Source: Methanobrevibacter sp. YE315 (GTDB lineage: Archaea > Methanobacteriota > Methanobacteria > Methanobacteriales > Methanobacteriaceae). Taken from it: a stretch of 64,000 nucleotides of DNA. Where the stretch lies: positions 779,501 to 843,500 of the forward strand of contig NZ_CP010834.1 in NCBI RefSeq assembly GCF_001548675.1. The letters are read 5' to 3'. Positions 16,732 to 25,300 of this stretch are shown here, piece after piece; within the stretch, counting starts at the first letter, position 1, and every line of letters begins with the position of its first letter. Made by a program: the position numbers and the translations under genes. The notes under the pieces are model-generated. The model saw nothing but the letters and a program-made list of their open reading frames with translations, searched no databases and was not told the origin of the DNA.

Positions 16732-17922
16732 ATGAAAATATTGGTTGTTCAGGAGTCCGACTGGCTGGAGAGAAATCCTCACCAACAGCATCATCTGATG
16801 GAGAGAATGGCTTTAAGAGGTCATGAAATCAGGGTTATCGACTATCCTATTGACTGGCCGAATGATGATGACAAAGGCCTAATATACCATAGGGAAGTCC
16901 ATGAAGATGTCTCAAAAATCAAACAGGGTGCAAATATTGATGTGATAAGGCCGGGATTTATCAAAATCAAGGGACTCAATTACGCAACACTGTTTTTCAC
17001 ACATAAAAAGGAAATTGAACACCAGATAGATGAATTCAAACCGGATATCATATTGGCATTGGGCATTTTAAATTCATACAATGCATCAGCAATCGCCAAG
17101 AAGAAAAACATTCCATTCGTATACTATTTCATTGATGTGATTTATGCGTTGATTCCGGAAAAGGCATTTCAAAAGTTAGGCCAAATTTTTACAGAAAAAA
17201 CCATTCGCAATGCGGATTTGGTAATTACAATCAATAAGAAATTGACGGAATTCGCATACACTGTCGGTGCAAAGCCCGAGTCTACAATATTGATTGATGC
17301 GGGAATTGATCTTGCAAGCTACAATCCTGATTTGGACGATTCCAGAATACGTGAAGAATACGGAATAGCCAAAGATGACATTGTTCTTTTCTTCATGGGT
17401 TGGATTTATGAGTTTGCAGGAATGAAGGAGCTCGCACGTGAACTTGGCAAAAACAAGGAAAGCTATCCCAATTATAAGATTTTGGTTGTGGGTGACGGCG
17501 ATGCATATGATGAGATGTGCCAAATCAGAGACGAATATGACATGTCAAATCAGCTTATTTTAACCGGAAAGCAGCCATTTGAAAAGATTCCTGAGTTTTT
17601 GGCATCAGCCGATTTCTGCCTGCTTCCAGCATACATTGATGAAGAGATAATGCAGGATATTGTTCCGATTAAGCTATATGAGTACCTGGCCATGAAGAAG
17701 GTAGTGATTGCAACAGAACTTCCGGGCATTTCAAAGGAATTCGGATATGGTCATGGCATTGAATATATTCATGAAGCTTCTGAGGTATTGGAAACCGTGG
17801 ATGACATTTTGGCAAGTGGAAAATATGATGAAATCGCTTCTGCCGGAAGGGAATATGTGGAATCAAATGATTGGGAAGCAATCACGGATAAGTTTGAGGA
17901 AGCCATGAAACGATTATTGTAG
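16732..17922 (+). CDS. Glycosyltransferase family 4-like protein
   Basis: This 396-residue protein has two Rossmann-like halves typical of GT-B glycosyltransferases. The N-terminal half starts MKILVVQESDWLERNPHQQHHLMERM, with the usual loop that binds the acceptor. The C-terminal half contains the GT4 signature region: FMGWIYEFAGMKELAREL, then LVVGDGDAYDEM, LTGKQPFEKIPEFLASADFCLLP and the EX7E-like stretch around LYEYLAMKKVVIATELPGISKEF (about residues 300-330). It transfers a sugar from a nucleotide donor to an unidentified acceptor, possibly in surface glycan or glycoprotein synthesis, which would fit the adhesin-rich neighbourhood. It has no membrane segment and is monocistronic as far as can be seen. 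Confidence 0.82.
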   Translation: MKILVVQESDWLERNPHQQHHLMERMALRGHEIRVIDYPIDWPNDDDKGLIYHREVHEDVSKIKQGANIDVIRPGFIKIKGLNYATLFFTHKKEIEHQIDEFKPDIILALGILNSYNASAIAKKKNIPFVYYFIDVIYALIPEKAFQKLGQIFTEKTIRNADLVITINKKLTEFAYTVGAKPESTILIDAGIDLASYNPDLDDSRIREEYGIAKDDIVLFFMGWIYEFAGMKELARELGKNKESYPNYKILVVGDGDAYDEMCQIRDEYDMSNQLILTGKQPFEKIPEFLASADFCLLPAYIDEEIMQDIVPIKLYEYLAMKKVVIATELPGISKEFGYGHGIEYIHEASEVLETVDDILASGKYDEIASAGREYVESNDWEAITDKFEEAMKRLL

Positions 17923-18027
17923 TTACTCTTGAATATTATTTTTACTTTGAAATATTTATTTAACTCTTTAAAATTGTTTAAATTTAAAACAAAGTAATTT
18001 ATATGCTTTAAAGTTTAATATAAGTTC

Positions 18028-18759
18028 ATGAATTTCAGAAACATTATTTTGATAATCATCAGTGCTTTTTCTTCGCTATTGTCGATTGAAAGTTTCAATG
18101 AATTTTTAAATGATGATGGGGGCGGTTTGGTTTTACCAATTTCAGGCAATGCAATAGATGATGAAGATTGGATAGAATATAAAAAATTAAAAGTTGATGA
18201 AAGTGTTAAGTCAATTAATCCTAAAGATTTGCCTAGTGACTTTTGTGATGGGGCATGCAGGTTAGTTGATGAATTTAGAAGGAAAACTGTTAATGAAGAT
18301 GTTGAATGGTTGATATATTTTGATTACAGAACAGGTGATGTGATATATTGTTGGAAAGGAAAAATGGGTGAAAGTGGAGGGGATTTAGATATAATTCAGT
18401 TAAATGACCGGAATTTAGCATCTGTTCATAACCATACAGAAGGTTATTACTCTGTTCCATCTCCAGAGAATTTTGACATATTAGAAAACGAATTTGAAGA
18501 TTATGAAGTTATAACTTCAAAAAATTCTTTTTGGACAGTAGAATTTAAGGGCGGCATTGATAAAGAATTAAGAGAAAATTTCCAGTTGAATCTTTCAATT
18601 GAATTAGATAAAATTGAAAAAGAAACTAAATTGCAATATGGTGGGGTAGTGATGGTAAGGGATATGATTGAATGTATATTTAGTGATTATTTGTTAACCT
18701 CTATTGAAAAAAGTATTGGTGGTATACCTTTAATTTTGAATAAAATGGAGTATGAGTAA
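18028..18759 (+). CDS. Unknown protein with degenerate JAMM/MPN-like motif
   Basis: I cannot name this 243-residue protein. It opens with a hydrophobic stretch (residues 6-18, IILIIISAFSSLL), which could be a signal or membrane anchor. The rest is acidic and soluble-looking. Residues about 132-147 read SVHNHTEGYYSVPSPENF. This matches the HxH...SxxD metal-binding pattern of JAMM/MPN metallopeptidases, except that the final Asp is Asn. The preceding segment (WLIYFDYRTGDVIYCWKG) resembles the strand that precedes HxH in that fold. The next gene starts immediately after its stop, so the pair is co-translated. A peptidase-like or toxin-like domain is possible, but activity is doubtful without the Asp. 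Confidence 0.5.
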   Translation: MNFRNIILIIISAFSSLLSIESFNEFLNDDGGGLVLPISGNAIDDEDWIEYKKLKVDESVKSINPKDLPSDFCDGACRLVDEFRRKTVNEDVEWLIYFDYRTGDVIYCWKGKMGESGGDLDIIQLNDRNLASVHNHTEGYYSVPSPENFDILENEFEDYEVITSKNSFWTVEFKGGIDKELRENFQLNLSIELDKIEKETKLQYGGVVMVRDMIECIFSDYLLTSIEKSIGGIPLILNKMEYE

Positions 18760-18945
18760 ATGTCAAAAGAAAACCCGTCAAAAAGAATCTGTCATGTGCA
18801 TAAATGTGGTGGAATTCCCATGTACCCTAAGGAACATTCACTTTTTAGAAAAAGGATTGAGGGTCAATCGAGTGAATATATTAAAAATAGAGAAAAAAGG
18901 GTTATAAAGTTTTTAAGAAAATATGGATTTGAGTTAATAGATTAG
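18760..18945 (+). CDS. Small hypothetical protein coupled to the JAMM-like gene
   Basis: This is a 61-residue basic protein starting directly after the TAA of the upstream gene (TAA-ATG with no gap), so translation is coupled. It contains CHVHKCGG near the N terminus, which could bind a metal, and a Lys/Arg-rich helical second half (YIKNREKRVIKFLRKYGFELI). I recognise no family. It may be a partner or inhibitor of the upstream product, or the tail of a gene that was once a single frame. There is no sequence evidence to choose. Confidence 0.5.
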   Translation: MSKENPSKRICHVHKCGGIPMYPKEHSLFRKRIEGQSSEYIKNREKRVIKFLRKYGFELID

Positions 18946-19009
18946 GATATTCTTTTAGTTTTTCTGTTCAGCTTTTTTAAATCTCATAATTATCTAAAAT
19001 ATAGATACA

Positions 19010-19129
19010 TTTATAAATACATAAAACAAATATTTGATTACTGTTATTTTTGACAGTAATAATTACTTTTTTTGGGATAAGTTCCCATATGGATGTGGCC
19101 TTCGTGGCTGAACAAAAAGGTGTTAATTT
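19010..19129 (+). promoter_or_regulatory. L15e promoter and structured leader
   Basis: A TATA box (TTTATAAA, 19010-19017) predicts a transcript start near 19040, leaving a leader of about 90 bases. The leader region holds an 8-bp hairpin (ATTACTGT 19037-19044 / ACAGTAAT 19053-19060), a 5-bp hairpin (TGGGA 19073-19077 / TCCCA 19083-19087), and a weaker TGGCC/GGCTG stem at about 19096-19110. A GGTG ribosome-binding site follows at 19119-19122. Such structure before a ribosomal-protein gene may mediate autoregulation; this is inferred. Confidence 0.4.
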
Positions 19130-19687
19130 ATGTATAAATATATTAGAGACGCATGGAAAAACCCAGATGAGTCCTACGTACGTGAACTCATGTGGGAAAG
19201 AGCTCCTAAATGGAAAAGACAAAAAGCAGTTCAAAGAATTGAAAGACCAACTAGACTCGACAGAGCTAGAAGTTTAGGTTACAGAGCTAAAAAAGGTTTC
19301 GTTTTAGTAAGAACCAGAGTAAGACGTGGTGGAAGAAGAAAAACTCGTCGTTTCAATGGTCGTAAACCTAAAAGAATGGGTGTAAACAAAATTACCCAAG
19401 CAAAATCCATTCAAAGAATTGCTGAAGAACGTGTAGCTAAAAAATACCCTAACTTAGAAGTATTGAACTCCTACTGGGTATGGTCTACTGGAAAACATAA
19501 ATATTATGAAGTAATTTTAGTTGATCCAAACAGTCCTTCTATCATTAACGATAAGAAAATCAATTGGATTTGCTCCAAAAAACACACTAACAGAGCTCTC
19601 AGAGGCTTAACTAGTGCTGGTAACAAAGGACGTGGAATCAAATCTAAAGGAAAAGGCTCAGAACAAGCTAGAAGAAGAAAAATCTAA
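19130..19687 (+). CDS. rpl15e: 50S ribosomal protein L15e
   Basis: This 185-residue protein matches archaeal/eukaryotic L15e along its whole length: [14 protein letters not shown] at the N terminus, then [42 protein letters not shown], and the C-terminal [20 protein letters not shown]. It binds 23S rRNA in the large subunit. The ATG at 19130 follows GGTG at the usual distance. The next gene encodes the PF01877 RNA-binding protein, a neighbour pair conserved in many Euryarchaeota. Codon use is more regular than in the surrounding genes, as expected for a highly expressed gene. Confidence 0.97.
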   Translation: MYKYIRDAWKNPDESYVRELMWERAPKWKRQKAVQRIERPTRLDRARSLGYRAKKGFVLVRTRVRRGGRRKTRRFNGRKPKRMGVNKITQAKSIQRIAEERVAKKYPNLEVLNSYWVWSTGKHKYYEVILVDPNSPSIINDKKINWICSKKHTNRALRGLTSAGNKGRGIKSKGKGSEQARRRKI

Positions 19688-19716
19688 TTTTTCTTCAAAT
19701 TCCTTTTTTGATTAAA

Positions 19717-20145
19717 ATGATTCATAATATAAAATTTAGAGCTTTCGTTTATGAAAATGAAAGTGTTGATGAGATTTCTCAAGCTATTTTAAACATTCTT
19801 CCCGAGGCTGAAATCGAAGCAGAAGAAGCCGAAGGATTATTGGAAGATAAGATTATTATTTTATCTGGTGTTGTTTCCAAAAAACGATACACAAAGACTT
19901 TTTTTAATACACTTTTGGAAAATGTCGATTTGGACAAATTAAACGATGACTTAGAGCGCAAAATTGATGATAAAGGGAACTGGTTTTTAAGATTTGATAA
20001 AGCTGACGCTCTAGATGAAAAATTCACCATTTTGGATAAGGGTGATGCAATCCATCTCAAAATAAAGATTGCTGCGTTTCCTGCTAAAAAACAGATTGCT
20101 GTTGATAAAGTTCGTGAAGCTATTTCAAATGAGAAAACTTGCTAG
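19717..20145 (+). CDS. Exosome-type RNA-binding protein (PF01877 / COG1325)
   Basis: This is a 142-residue alpha/beta protein. I take the ATG at 19717 (MIHNIKFRAFVYENES) rather than the in-frame TTG at 19708. Features of the PF01877 family are the N-terminal strand IKFRAFVYE, an acidic helix region EAEIEAEEAEGLLEDKIIILSG, and the middle LERKIDDKGNWFLRFDKADA, followed by IHLKIKIAAFP. Members are predicted RNA-binding proteins encoded near exosome and ribosomal genes in archaea. It lies 29 bases after L15e and is probably co-transcribed with it. Confidence 0.85.
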   Translation: MIHNIKFRAFVYENESVDEISQAILNILPEAEIEAEEAEGLLEDKIIILSGVVSKKRYTKTFFNTLLENVDLDKLNDDLERKIDDKGNWFLRFDKADALDEKFTILDKGDAIHLKIKIAAFPAKKQIAVDKVREAISNEKTC

Positions 20146-20208
20146 ATATACTTATTCAGTCATAAGGTTTATTTTAGAAAAAATCTAATATATTTACAAG
20201 GGATTGAT

Positions 20209-20598
20209 ATGGAAAAGCAAAGTTATTATTTAATAATTCTATTGGTTGCTCTTGTAATATGCTTTGGAGTATTCTGGTTCCAGTTCAACAATAATGTAGC
20301 AACTTTTATACTTATTAACCAAACGGAAGTTGCCGAGAATGGCTCTTTTTCAGGAGTATTGATGGATGCATACAGTTATGGCGTTGCAAATAAGACAATC
20401 ACATACCACAAGCCCGGCCATGAAATGGGCACTCTTGTAGATGTTGTAACTGATGAAAACGGTGAATTCACGATAGAGCATGCAGAATACCTGCCCGATG
20501 CCAAAAATGAAAACTATTACGGTGATTTTACCTTTGCAGGCGATGGAAAGTATCAGGGCTGCACCTATGAGGGTAATGTTACTGTCGTTAGCAGATAA
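20209..20598 (+). CDS. Membrane-anchored Ig-like surface protein
   Basis: This 129-residue protein has a short N-terminal cytoplasmic tail, a single membrane helix (about residues 6-24, YYLIILLVALVICFGVFWF) and an extracellular beta-rich domain. The domain pattern 'SGVLMDAYSYGVANKTITYH...TDENGEFTIE...FAGDGKYQG' matches one Ig-like/Big_1-type repeat as seen in the large adhesin-like proteins of this window. It is the smallest such protein here, probably a surface protein held near the membrane. It converges with the NSS transporter gene, with only 5 bases between the stops. Confidence 0.7.
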   Translation: MEKQSYYLIILLVALVICFGVFWFQFNNNVATFILINQTEVAENGSFSGVLMDAYSYGVANKTITYHKPGHEMGTLVDVVTDENGEFTIEHAEYLPDAKNENYYGDFTFAGDGKYQGCTYEGNVTVVSR

Positions 20599-20603
20599 CT
20601 TTT

Positions 20604-22058
20604 TCAATGGCGTTCTTCAATGATATTTGTAAAAATATAACTCACGATTAAAATAACGACTGTAATTATGCCATAAATAGTTAATTCGAAATTATCTGCA
20701 TTTAAAAGTAAATTATATACTCCAATGCCCCACATGATGAACAGAAATATCGGCAATATATATTTAAGGACAAACACCCATGATTTTCCAACTTTAGCCT
20801 TGTTATTTTCATTCAATATTGGAATGAGTCCTTCAATATCATAGAACCATGTGAATAATATACATTGGATTGCAATTAAAAGAAGGATGCAGAAGTCTGT
20901 AATTAAACCGTCAACAATGCCCACCAGATAACAGCTAATTCCTGTTGTGAATAATAATGAGAGTATGCAACCAACTATTGACCATATAGTTACTGTTTTT
21001 CTACGAGACCAGTTTAGCTTATGGACTGTTGAATTTATCATTGGTTCAAATATCGCAACAGATGAAGTTATTCCAGCAAATAATATTGCTATAAATAATA
21101 ATGGGGCAATTATGCGGCCAATAGGACCCATAATATTAAAAATCATTGGGAATACAACAAATACCAGTCCCGTACCTTCATTTACCAATTCGACCAGGGG
21201 GGTTCCTGAAGTATAGGACATATATCCTAGAATGGAGAATATTCCAAATGCTGTACATACTTCAAATGCACAATTTGCAAAAATCACAATAAAAACATTA
21301 TCTGTTAATTTTGATCCTTCAGGCAGATAACTGGCAAATGTTAATGAAATGGTCGATCCCATACTTAATGAGAAAATAATTTGTGAAAAGGCAGCCAGCC
21401 AAATATCTATATCCAGAAGCATAGGCCAATCAGGATTCAATAGTGCTTTTATGCCGATGCTTGCACCTGGAAGCGTTAATGCAAAAATGATAATGAAAGC
21501 CATTATGCCAAAAAGCATAGGGATTAAGATCTTTGAAGCTGTGCCTATTCCTTCATTCAAGTCTTTATGGGAAATATACCAAACTAAAATCCATACTATC
21601 AACATGGAAATTGTTGTTGGAATTATGAAATTTGCCATATTGGATAAATTTGAGCTTCCACCAACGTTTTTTACAAAATAAAGTGCAGGATCACTTCCCC
21701 AGTTGAAATTAAAACTGGAACCCAAATATACCAAATCCCAACCTACTATAACTAGATAATAGATTAAAACTAAATACATGATTAAAACTAATGCCCATGA
21801 CATGTACTCCAATTTAGGATTAATGCCCTTTAGAATATTGGAAAATGAATCCTTATGTCTGAATCCAATACCGTATTCCAATACAATAAATGGAATTCCC
21901 ATAATTAGAATTGCAATTAAATATGGTATAAAAAAGGTTCCTCCACCATTAGTATAAACCACATAGCTATAACGCCAGATATTGCCTAATCCGACAGCAG
22001 ACCCAATCATTGACAAAAGAAATGCAATTCTTGAATTCCATTGAGTTTGATTAACCAT
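20604..22058 (-). CDS. Sodium-dependent transporter, NSS (SNF) family
   Basis: This 484-residue polytopic protein has about 11-12 membrane helices. The N terminus carries the NSS signature in TM1, SMIGSAVGLGNIWRYSYVVYTNGG, which forms the Na+ and substrate sites in LeuT-type transporters, followed by GIPFIVLEYGIG. The TM6-TM8 region (AAFSQIIFSLSMGSTISLTFASYL) is also typical. Bacterial and archaeal members import amino acids or related amines together with Na+. The substrate here cannot be read from sequence. A GGTGAAGAATTA ribosome-binding region precedes the ATG at 22058. Confidence 0.92.
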   Translation of the reverse strand: MVNQTQWNSRIAFLLSMIGSAVGLGNIWRYSYVVYTNGGGTFFIPYLIAILIMGIPFIVLEYGIGFRHKDSFSNILKGINPKLEYMSWALVLIMYLVLIYYLVIVGWDLVYLGSSFNFNWGSDPALYFVKNVGGSSNLSNMANFIIPTTISMLIVWILVWYISHKDLNEGIGTASKILIPMLFGIMAFIIIFALTLPGASIGIKALLNPDWPMLLDIDIWLAAFSQIIFSLSMGSTISLTFASYLPEGSKLTDNVFIVIFANCAFEVCTAFGIFSILGYMSYTSGTPLVELVNEGTGLVFVVFPMIFNIMGPIGRIIAPLLFIAILFAGITSSVAIFEPMINSTVHKLNWSRRKTVTIWSIVGCILSLLFTTGISCYLVGIVDGLITDFCILLLIAIQCILFTWFYDIEGLIPILNENNKAKVGKSWVFVLKYILPIFLFIMWGIGVYNLLLNADNFELTIYGIITVVILIVSYIFTNIIEERH

Positions 22059-22198
22059 TAATTCTTCACCTGATTAATCTTTCTTTTAAAAATAATATAA
22101 ATATATTCATGTTAATTTAATCGGATATGTCTCATTTAACTTAAAAAAGTTCTTTTAGCATGTACTTGTAATTCTTTAATCATATTTGGAGAGGTAAT

Positions 22199-22252
22199 AT
22201 GAAATTGACTACCTCCTCTAAAAGTATATATGATGTAATTTGTAATTTATAA
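22199..22252 (+). CDS. Possible 17-codon leader ORF before CPBP protease
   Basis: ATG at 22199, preceded by GGAGAGG (22188-22194), opens a frame MKLTTSSKSIYDVICNL that stops at 22250-22252, two bases before the protease ATG. The protease itself has no ribosome-binding site. GAGGTA (22191-22196) and TACCTC (22210-22215) can pair, which would hide this ribosome-binding site. Alternatively, TATATA at about 22224-22230 drives a leaderless protease transcript and the small frame is untranslated. Confidence 0.3.
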   Translation: MKLTTSSKSIYDVICNL

Positions 22253-22254
22253 TT

Positions 22255-23133
22255 ATGACAATGAATGATAAGATAGCTGATTATGTTACGTTTCCAAGAA
22301 CCTTTGAGAACTATAGGTGGTACAAACCGATAATTGTTTTTATACTAAGTTTTATAATAACTCTTATACTCACTGGAGTGGTAATAGGGGTTTTTTACAT
22401 AATTGTTGGACCTGATTTTGTAAGAGATACTATCCGAGGAGGATATGAGGCATTAAATTCTCCACTTGCAATACTCTTTTCCGATTTGTTTGTTATTGTG
22501 TTTATCCCTTCATTATATCTTGCATCAAAAGTTGTTGGGGATAGGCCGTTTTCCTCTTATTCATCTTCACGTGGAGGATGGAATTTCAAACTCTATTTCA
22601 AGGCATTGGTTATTCCATTAATATTGTACATAATATATATGGGTGCAGAGGCCGCTATTTCAGGACAAAAGGATGTATCTCATTTTTCAATAGCATTTCT
22701 TGCCGTAATTTTGATTTCTGTACCTCTCCAGTCTATTGCAGAAGAATATGTATTTCGTGGATTGATTATGCAAACATTTGGGTCATGGTTTAGGATACCT
22801 CTTTTAGCGTTGGTTCTTCAAGCCATAATATTTACGCTGGCCCATGGATATAACAGTATTGGCCTCTTTGAAACATTAGTTTCAGGTCTTGGTTATGGAT
22901 TTTTTGCCTGGAAAACAAATGGTATTGAAGTAAGTTCCGCCATGCATTCTGTGAATAATTTTGCTGTTGGTTTATTTGTCATGCTTGGACTAAAAGTATC
23001 AACTTCATCTCCGCAATTATTGGATGTTGTATCAGGAATTGTTTTTTTAATTATACTATACATTATAGTGTATTGCGTTGGTAAGAAAACTGATTGGTTT
23101 GGTGAAATCCCAGAAAACGCTCAAAACATATGA
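22255..23133 (+). CDS. CPBP-family intramembrane protease
   Basis: This 292-residue membrane protein has about eight hydrophobic segments. The CPBP (Abi / Rce1-like, PF02517) motifs are present: EEYVFRGLI (motif 1, about residues 163-171) with the two catalytic Glu, FTLAHG (motif 2, His at about 199), and a later segment ending in MHSVNNF (motif 3, His at about 226). These proteins cleave or process membrane substrates, and in bacteria some are linked to bacteriocin immunity. The ATG at 22255 lacks a clear ribosome-binding site and lies just after a short leader frame. A strong hairpin terminator overlaps the stop codon. Confidence 0.85.
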   Translation: MTMNDKIADYVTFPRTFENYRWYKPIIVFILSFIITLILTGVVIGVFYIIVGPDFVRDTIRGGYEALNSPLAILFSDLFVIVFIPSLYLASKVVGDRPFSSYSSSRGGWNFKLYFKALVIPLILYIIYMGAEAAISGQKDVSHFSIAFLAVILISVPLQSIAEEYVFRGLIMQTFGSWFRIPLLALVLQAIIFTLAHGYNSIGLFETLVSGLGYGFFAWKTNGIEVSSAMHSVNNFAVGLFVMLGLKVSTSSPQLLDVVSGIVFLIILYIIVYCVGKKTDWFGEIPENAQNI

Positions 23134-23175
23134 TTATTCAATTATGAATAATCTTTTTAATTATTTTTTGGAATT
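23132..23175 (+). terminator. Hairpin terminator after first CPBP gene
   Basis: A perfect 9-bp stem, GATTATTCA (23132-23140) / TGAATAATC (23145-23153), with a 4-base loop is followed by TTTTT and a further T-rich stretch. Confidence 0.75.
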
Positions 23176-23424
23176 TAAACTAATTTTTTTTAGATTTGAA
23201 AATGAAAAAATCTTTGTCCGTCAAACATTCTCATGAAATTATGGAATCATTTCTTTGAAACAATATTTTACAATTTAAATTTTTGGAGGACGGAATAGAT
23301 TTTTACTTTTTTTTAAAAGAAATATCAGACAAAATCTATTGAAATACTCTTTAAAATGTTTTTCATATTATAAATAAAAAATAATTTGAAAAATTATAAA
23401 TATGTTTAAATTATAGTTTAGAAT

Positions 23425-24117
23425 ATGGTAGAAACAGATTGGTTTAAGTTTGAAGATAAGGATTATGATATCCCGTTTTATAATAAAAATCCATACATTC
23501 CAAAATGGGGTTGGATTGTTTTATTCTTTGCATTTTTTATTGGTTTTTTTTTAGCAATATCTGATAAGATTCATTTTTCAATATTGGGATGTATAGTGTT
23601 AATTGTTCCAGTATTATATTTTTTAAAATGGGATTATGAGGCAGTATTTAGAATGCCTTCCCGTAGAGATATTGTTCTTATAGTAGCTCTTTTTGCCGGA
23701 TATATGATATATTCAATTGTTATGGATTTTATATTGTCCCAATTTGGAATAGTTAGTAGTGGAACCCTGGATCCGCATTCATTCAATATTTTTACAATGT
23801 TTAGTATGATATTTCAAGTGATGGGTGAGGAATTCGTTAAATTCATTCCATTCATATTTTTCTTAAGAGTGATTTACAAATACTCGAATAACCGTAAATT
23901 ATCCATAATCTCATCTGTTGCTTTAATCATGGTAATGTTTGCAGCCTTGCATGCATATAATCCTATCATGTTCATATTTGCACTTTTCATACAGGGCTTT
24001 GGATCAATATTCGAGTTTTATGGATACATTAAAACTAAAAACATCCTTGTTCCATACCTTTGTCATTTATTGACTGATGAGTTTATTGTAATGATTACAT
24101 TGCTTGGATTTGTCTAA
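23425..24117 (+). CDS. CPBP-like intramembrane protease, divergent
   Basis: This 230-residue protein has about seven membrane segments and a soluble N-terminal 25 residues rich in Asp and aromatic residues. It shows a divergent CPBP pattern: MGEEFVKFIPF (about residues 134-144) keeps the Glu-Glu pair but lacks the usual Arg, ALHAYN (about 174-179) supplies the second-motif His, and LCHLLTDEF (about 212-220) the third. It follows another CPBP-type gene 290 bases upstream, with its own promoter region between, and the two are not close paralogues. Function unknown; activity is plausible because the metal-binding-type residues remain. Confidence 0.65.
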   Translation: MVETDWFKFEDKDYDIPFYNKNPYIPKWGWIVLFFAFFIGFFLAISDKIHFSILGCIVLIVPVLYFLKWDYEAVFRMPSRRDIVLIVALFAGYMIYSIVMDFILSQFGIVSSGTLDPHSFNIFTMFSMIFQVMGEEFVKFIPFIFFLRVIYKYSNNRKLSIISSVALIMVMFAALHAYNPIMFIFALFIQGFGSIFEFYGYIKTKNILVPYLCHLLTDEFIVMITLLGFV

Positions 24118-24316
24118 ATGGATATGCAATTGCATCTCTAATTATTTTTTTCTAAACCCATTTTTTTAATCTTAGTGGATGCATTTATATTGCAGATTAC
24201 TTTATAATCAAAAATTTTAAGATTATAATTATTGTAATAATTTTTAGAATTAGTTTCATCGTATTTTGTTTAGCAATGGTTGTTGAAAATATTTAAAACT
24301 TAACAATTGTAACAAT

Positions 24317-24934
24317 TCATTCATAATCTTTACAGAATCTTCCATGGGCTACTTGATGTCCTAAATCACAATAATAGTCAAACATCCCTCCATCAGTATA
24401 ATCACCAATTATGGATCCTTCACTATCTAAAAATTCTTCGTGGCAATGTATACAATTCAAATCACAATAGTTTCTGTGAGTCATTTCTATTTCTTTTTCT
24501 TTAGCTATTACAGGTTCTTTTTTTACTTTTTTGATTCTAGTTTGTTTTTTTACTTTTGTGATTTTAGGTTCTTCTTCTTTTTTGATTTTGTATTCCTGTA
24601 TTAATTGATTCACCCTAAATTCTACGCCTCCGCTTTTAATTTGACCAGAATCTATTTCTTTTTCAACTTGCTCTTTGATAGCTTTTCCTGTAGGGATAAG
24701 ATCTAAACCGTTTCTGAGTAATTCCTCACTAAATGTTTCATTGTATAATAATTTTCCGCCAACCACTCTTTTAAGTTCTTTTTTAGCTTTATTCTTTTCT
24801 ATACTGTCGGGTGCTGATTTTAATAAAGGATTATTCTGTTTTATATCAGATTTATCTATTTTAGTTCCGCAATTAGTGCAGAAATTATCATCTTTTCTTA
24901 ATTTAGTCCCGCAATTAGTACAAAAATTGGCCAT
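24317..24934 (-). CDS. Zinc-ribbon protein with C-terminal Cys/His cluster
   Basis: This 205-residue protein begins with two back-to-back zinc-ribbon half motifs, MANFCTNCGTKLRKDDNFCTNCGTK. A helical middle (about residues 45-115) and a Lys/Glu-rich linker (about 120-150) follow. The C-terminal segment CDLNCIHCHEEF...DYYCDLGHQVAHGRFCKDY is a second Cys/His cluster likely to bind zinc. I know no functional assignment. Similar double-ribbon proteins in methanogens are often membrane-associated or regulatory, but this one has no membrane segment. It is a single gene on the minus strand, divergent from the PAP2 gene. Confidence 0.7.
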   Translation of the reverse strand: MANFCTNCGTKLRKDDNFCTNCGTKIDKSDIKQNNPLLKSAPDSIEKNKAKKELKRVVGGKLLYNETFSEELLRNGLDLIPTGKAIKEQVEKEIDSGQIKSGGVEFRVNQLIQEYKIKKEEEPKITKVKKQTRIKKVKKEPVIAKEKEIEMTHRNYCDLNCIHCHEEFLDSEGSIIGDYTDGGMFDYYCDLGHQVAHGRFCKDYE

Positions 24935-25300
24935 TTCATACCCTTCTCAAATTAGTCTTCTTAAACAAATTTTAGTCAAAACTTATTTATATATTGTGTA
25001 TATTTTTCCAATTTCTACTACGATGGTCGGATTAGATAAAAAAGATTTTAAAACTTATTCTCTTAATTTAAATTAGTTTTTTCTCACATTTTTTTTAGAG
25101 TTTAAACTGAATGTTTTTTCTATAATTATCATTAATTGCTAAATCGTTAAGAACTAATTTCGTTGCGGAAGTATTTTTGATAAAATAGATAAAATTATTA
25201 ATTAGTTATAGTCTGGGGTGAATTATATAAATTTTCAGTAAATTAGTTTAATATTTTTATTTTTGGGAAGAGTTAAATATTTCTCCAAATATAGAATTAT
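24935..25300. other. Intergenic region, AT-rich, no gene seen
   Basis: This is 366 bases between divergent genes. It holds AT-rich sequence with scattered TATA-like stretches and presumably both promoters. I see no open frame with a ribosome-binding site, no tRNA-like fold and no repeat. Confidence 0.5.

Noticed and set aside
19050-19277. Open frame overlapping the start of L15e
   Set aside because: It overlaps the clear L15e gene in another phase and has no ribosome-binding site or recognisable domain.
22255-24117. The two CPBP proteases as a bacteriocin-type immunity system for the NRPS product
   Set aside because: They are about 8 kb from the NRPS, have separate promoters and terminators, and nothing in the sequence links them to the peptide.
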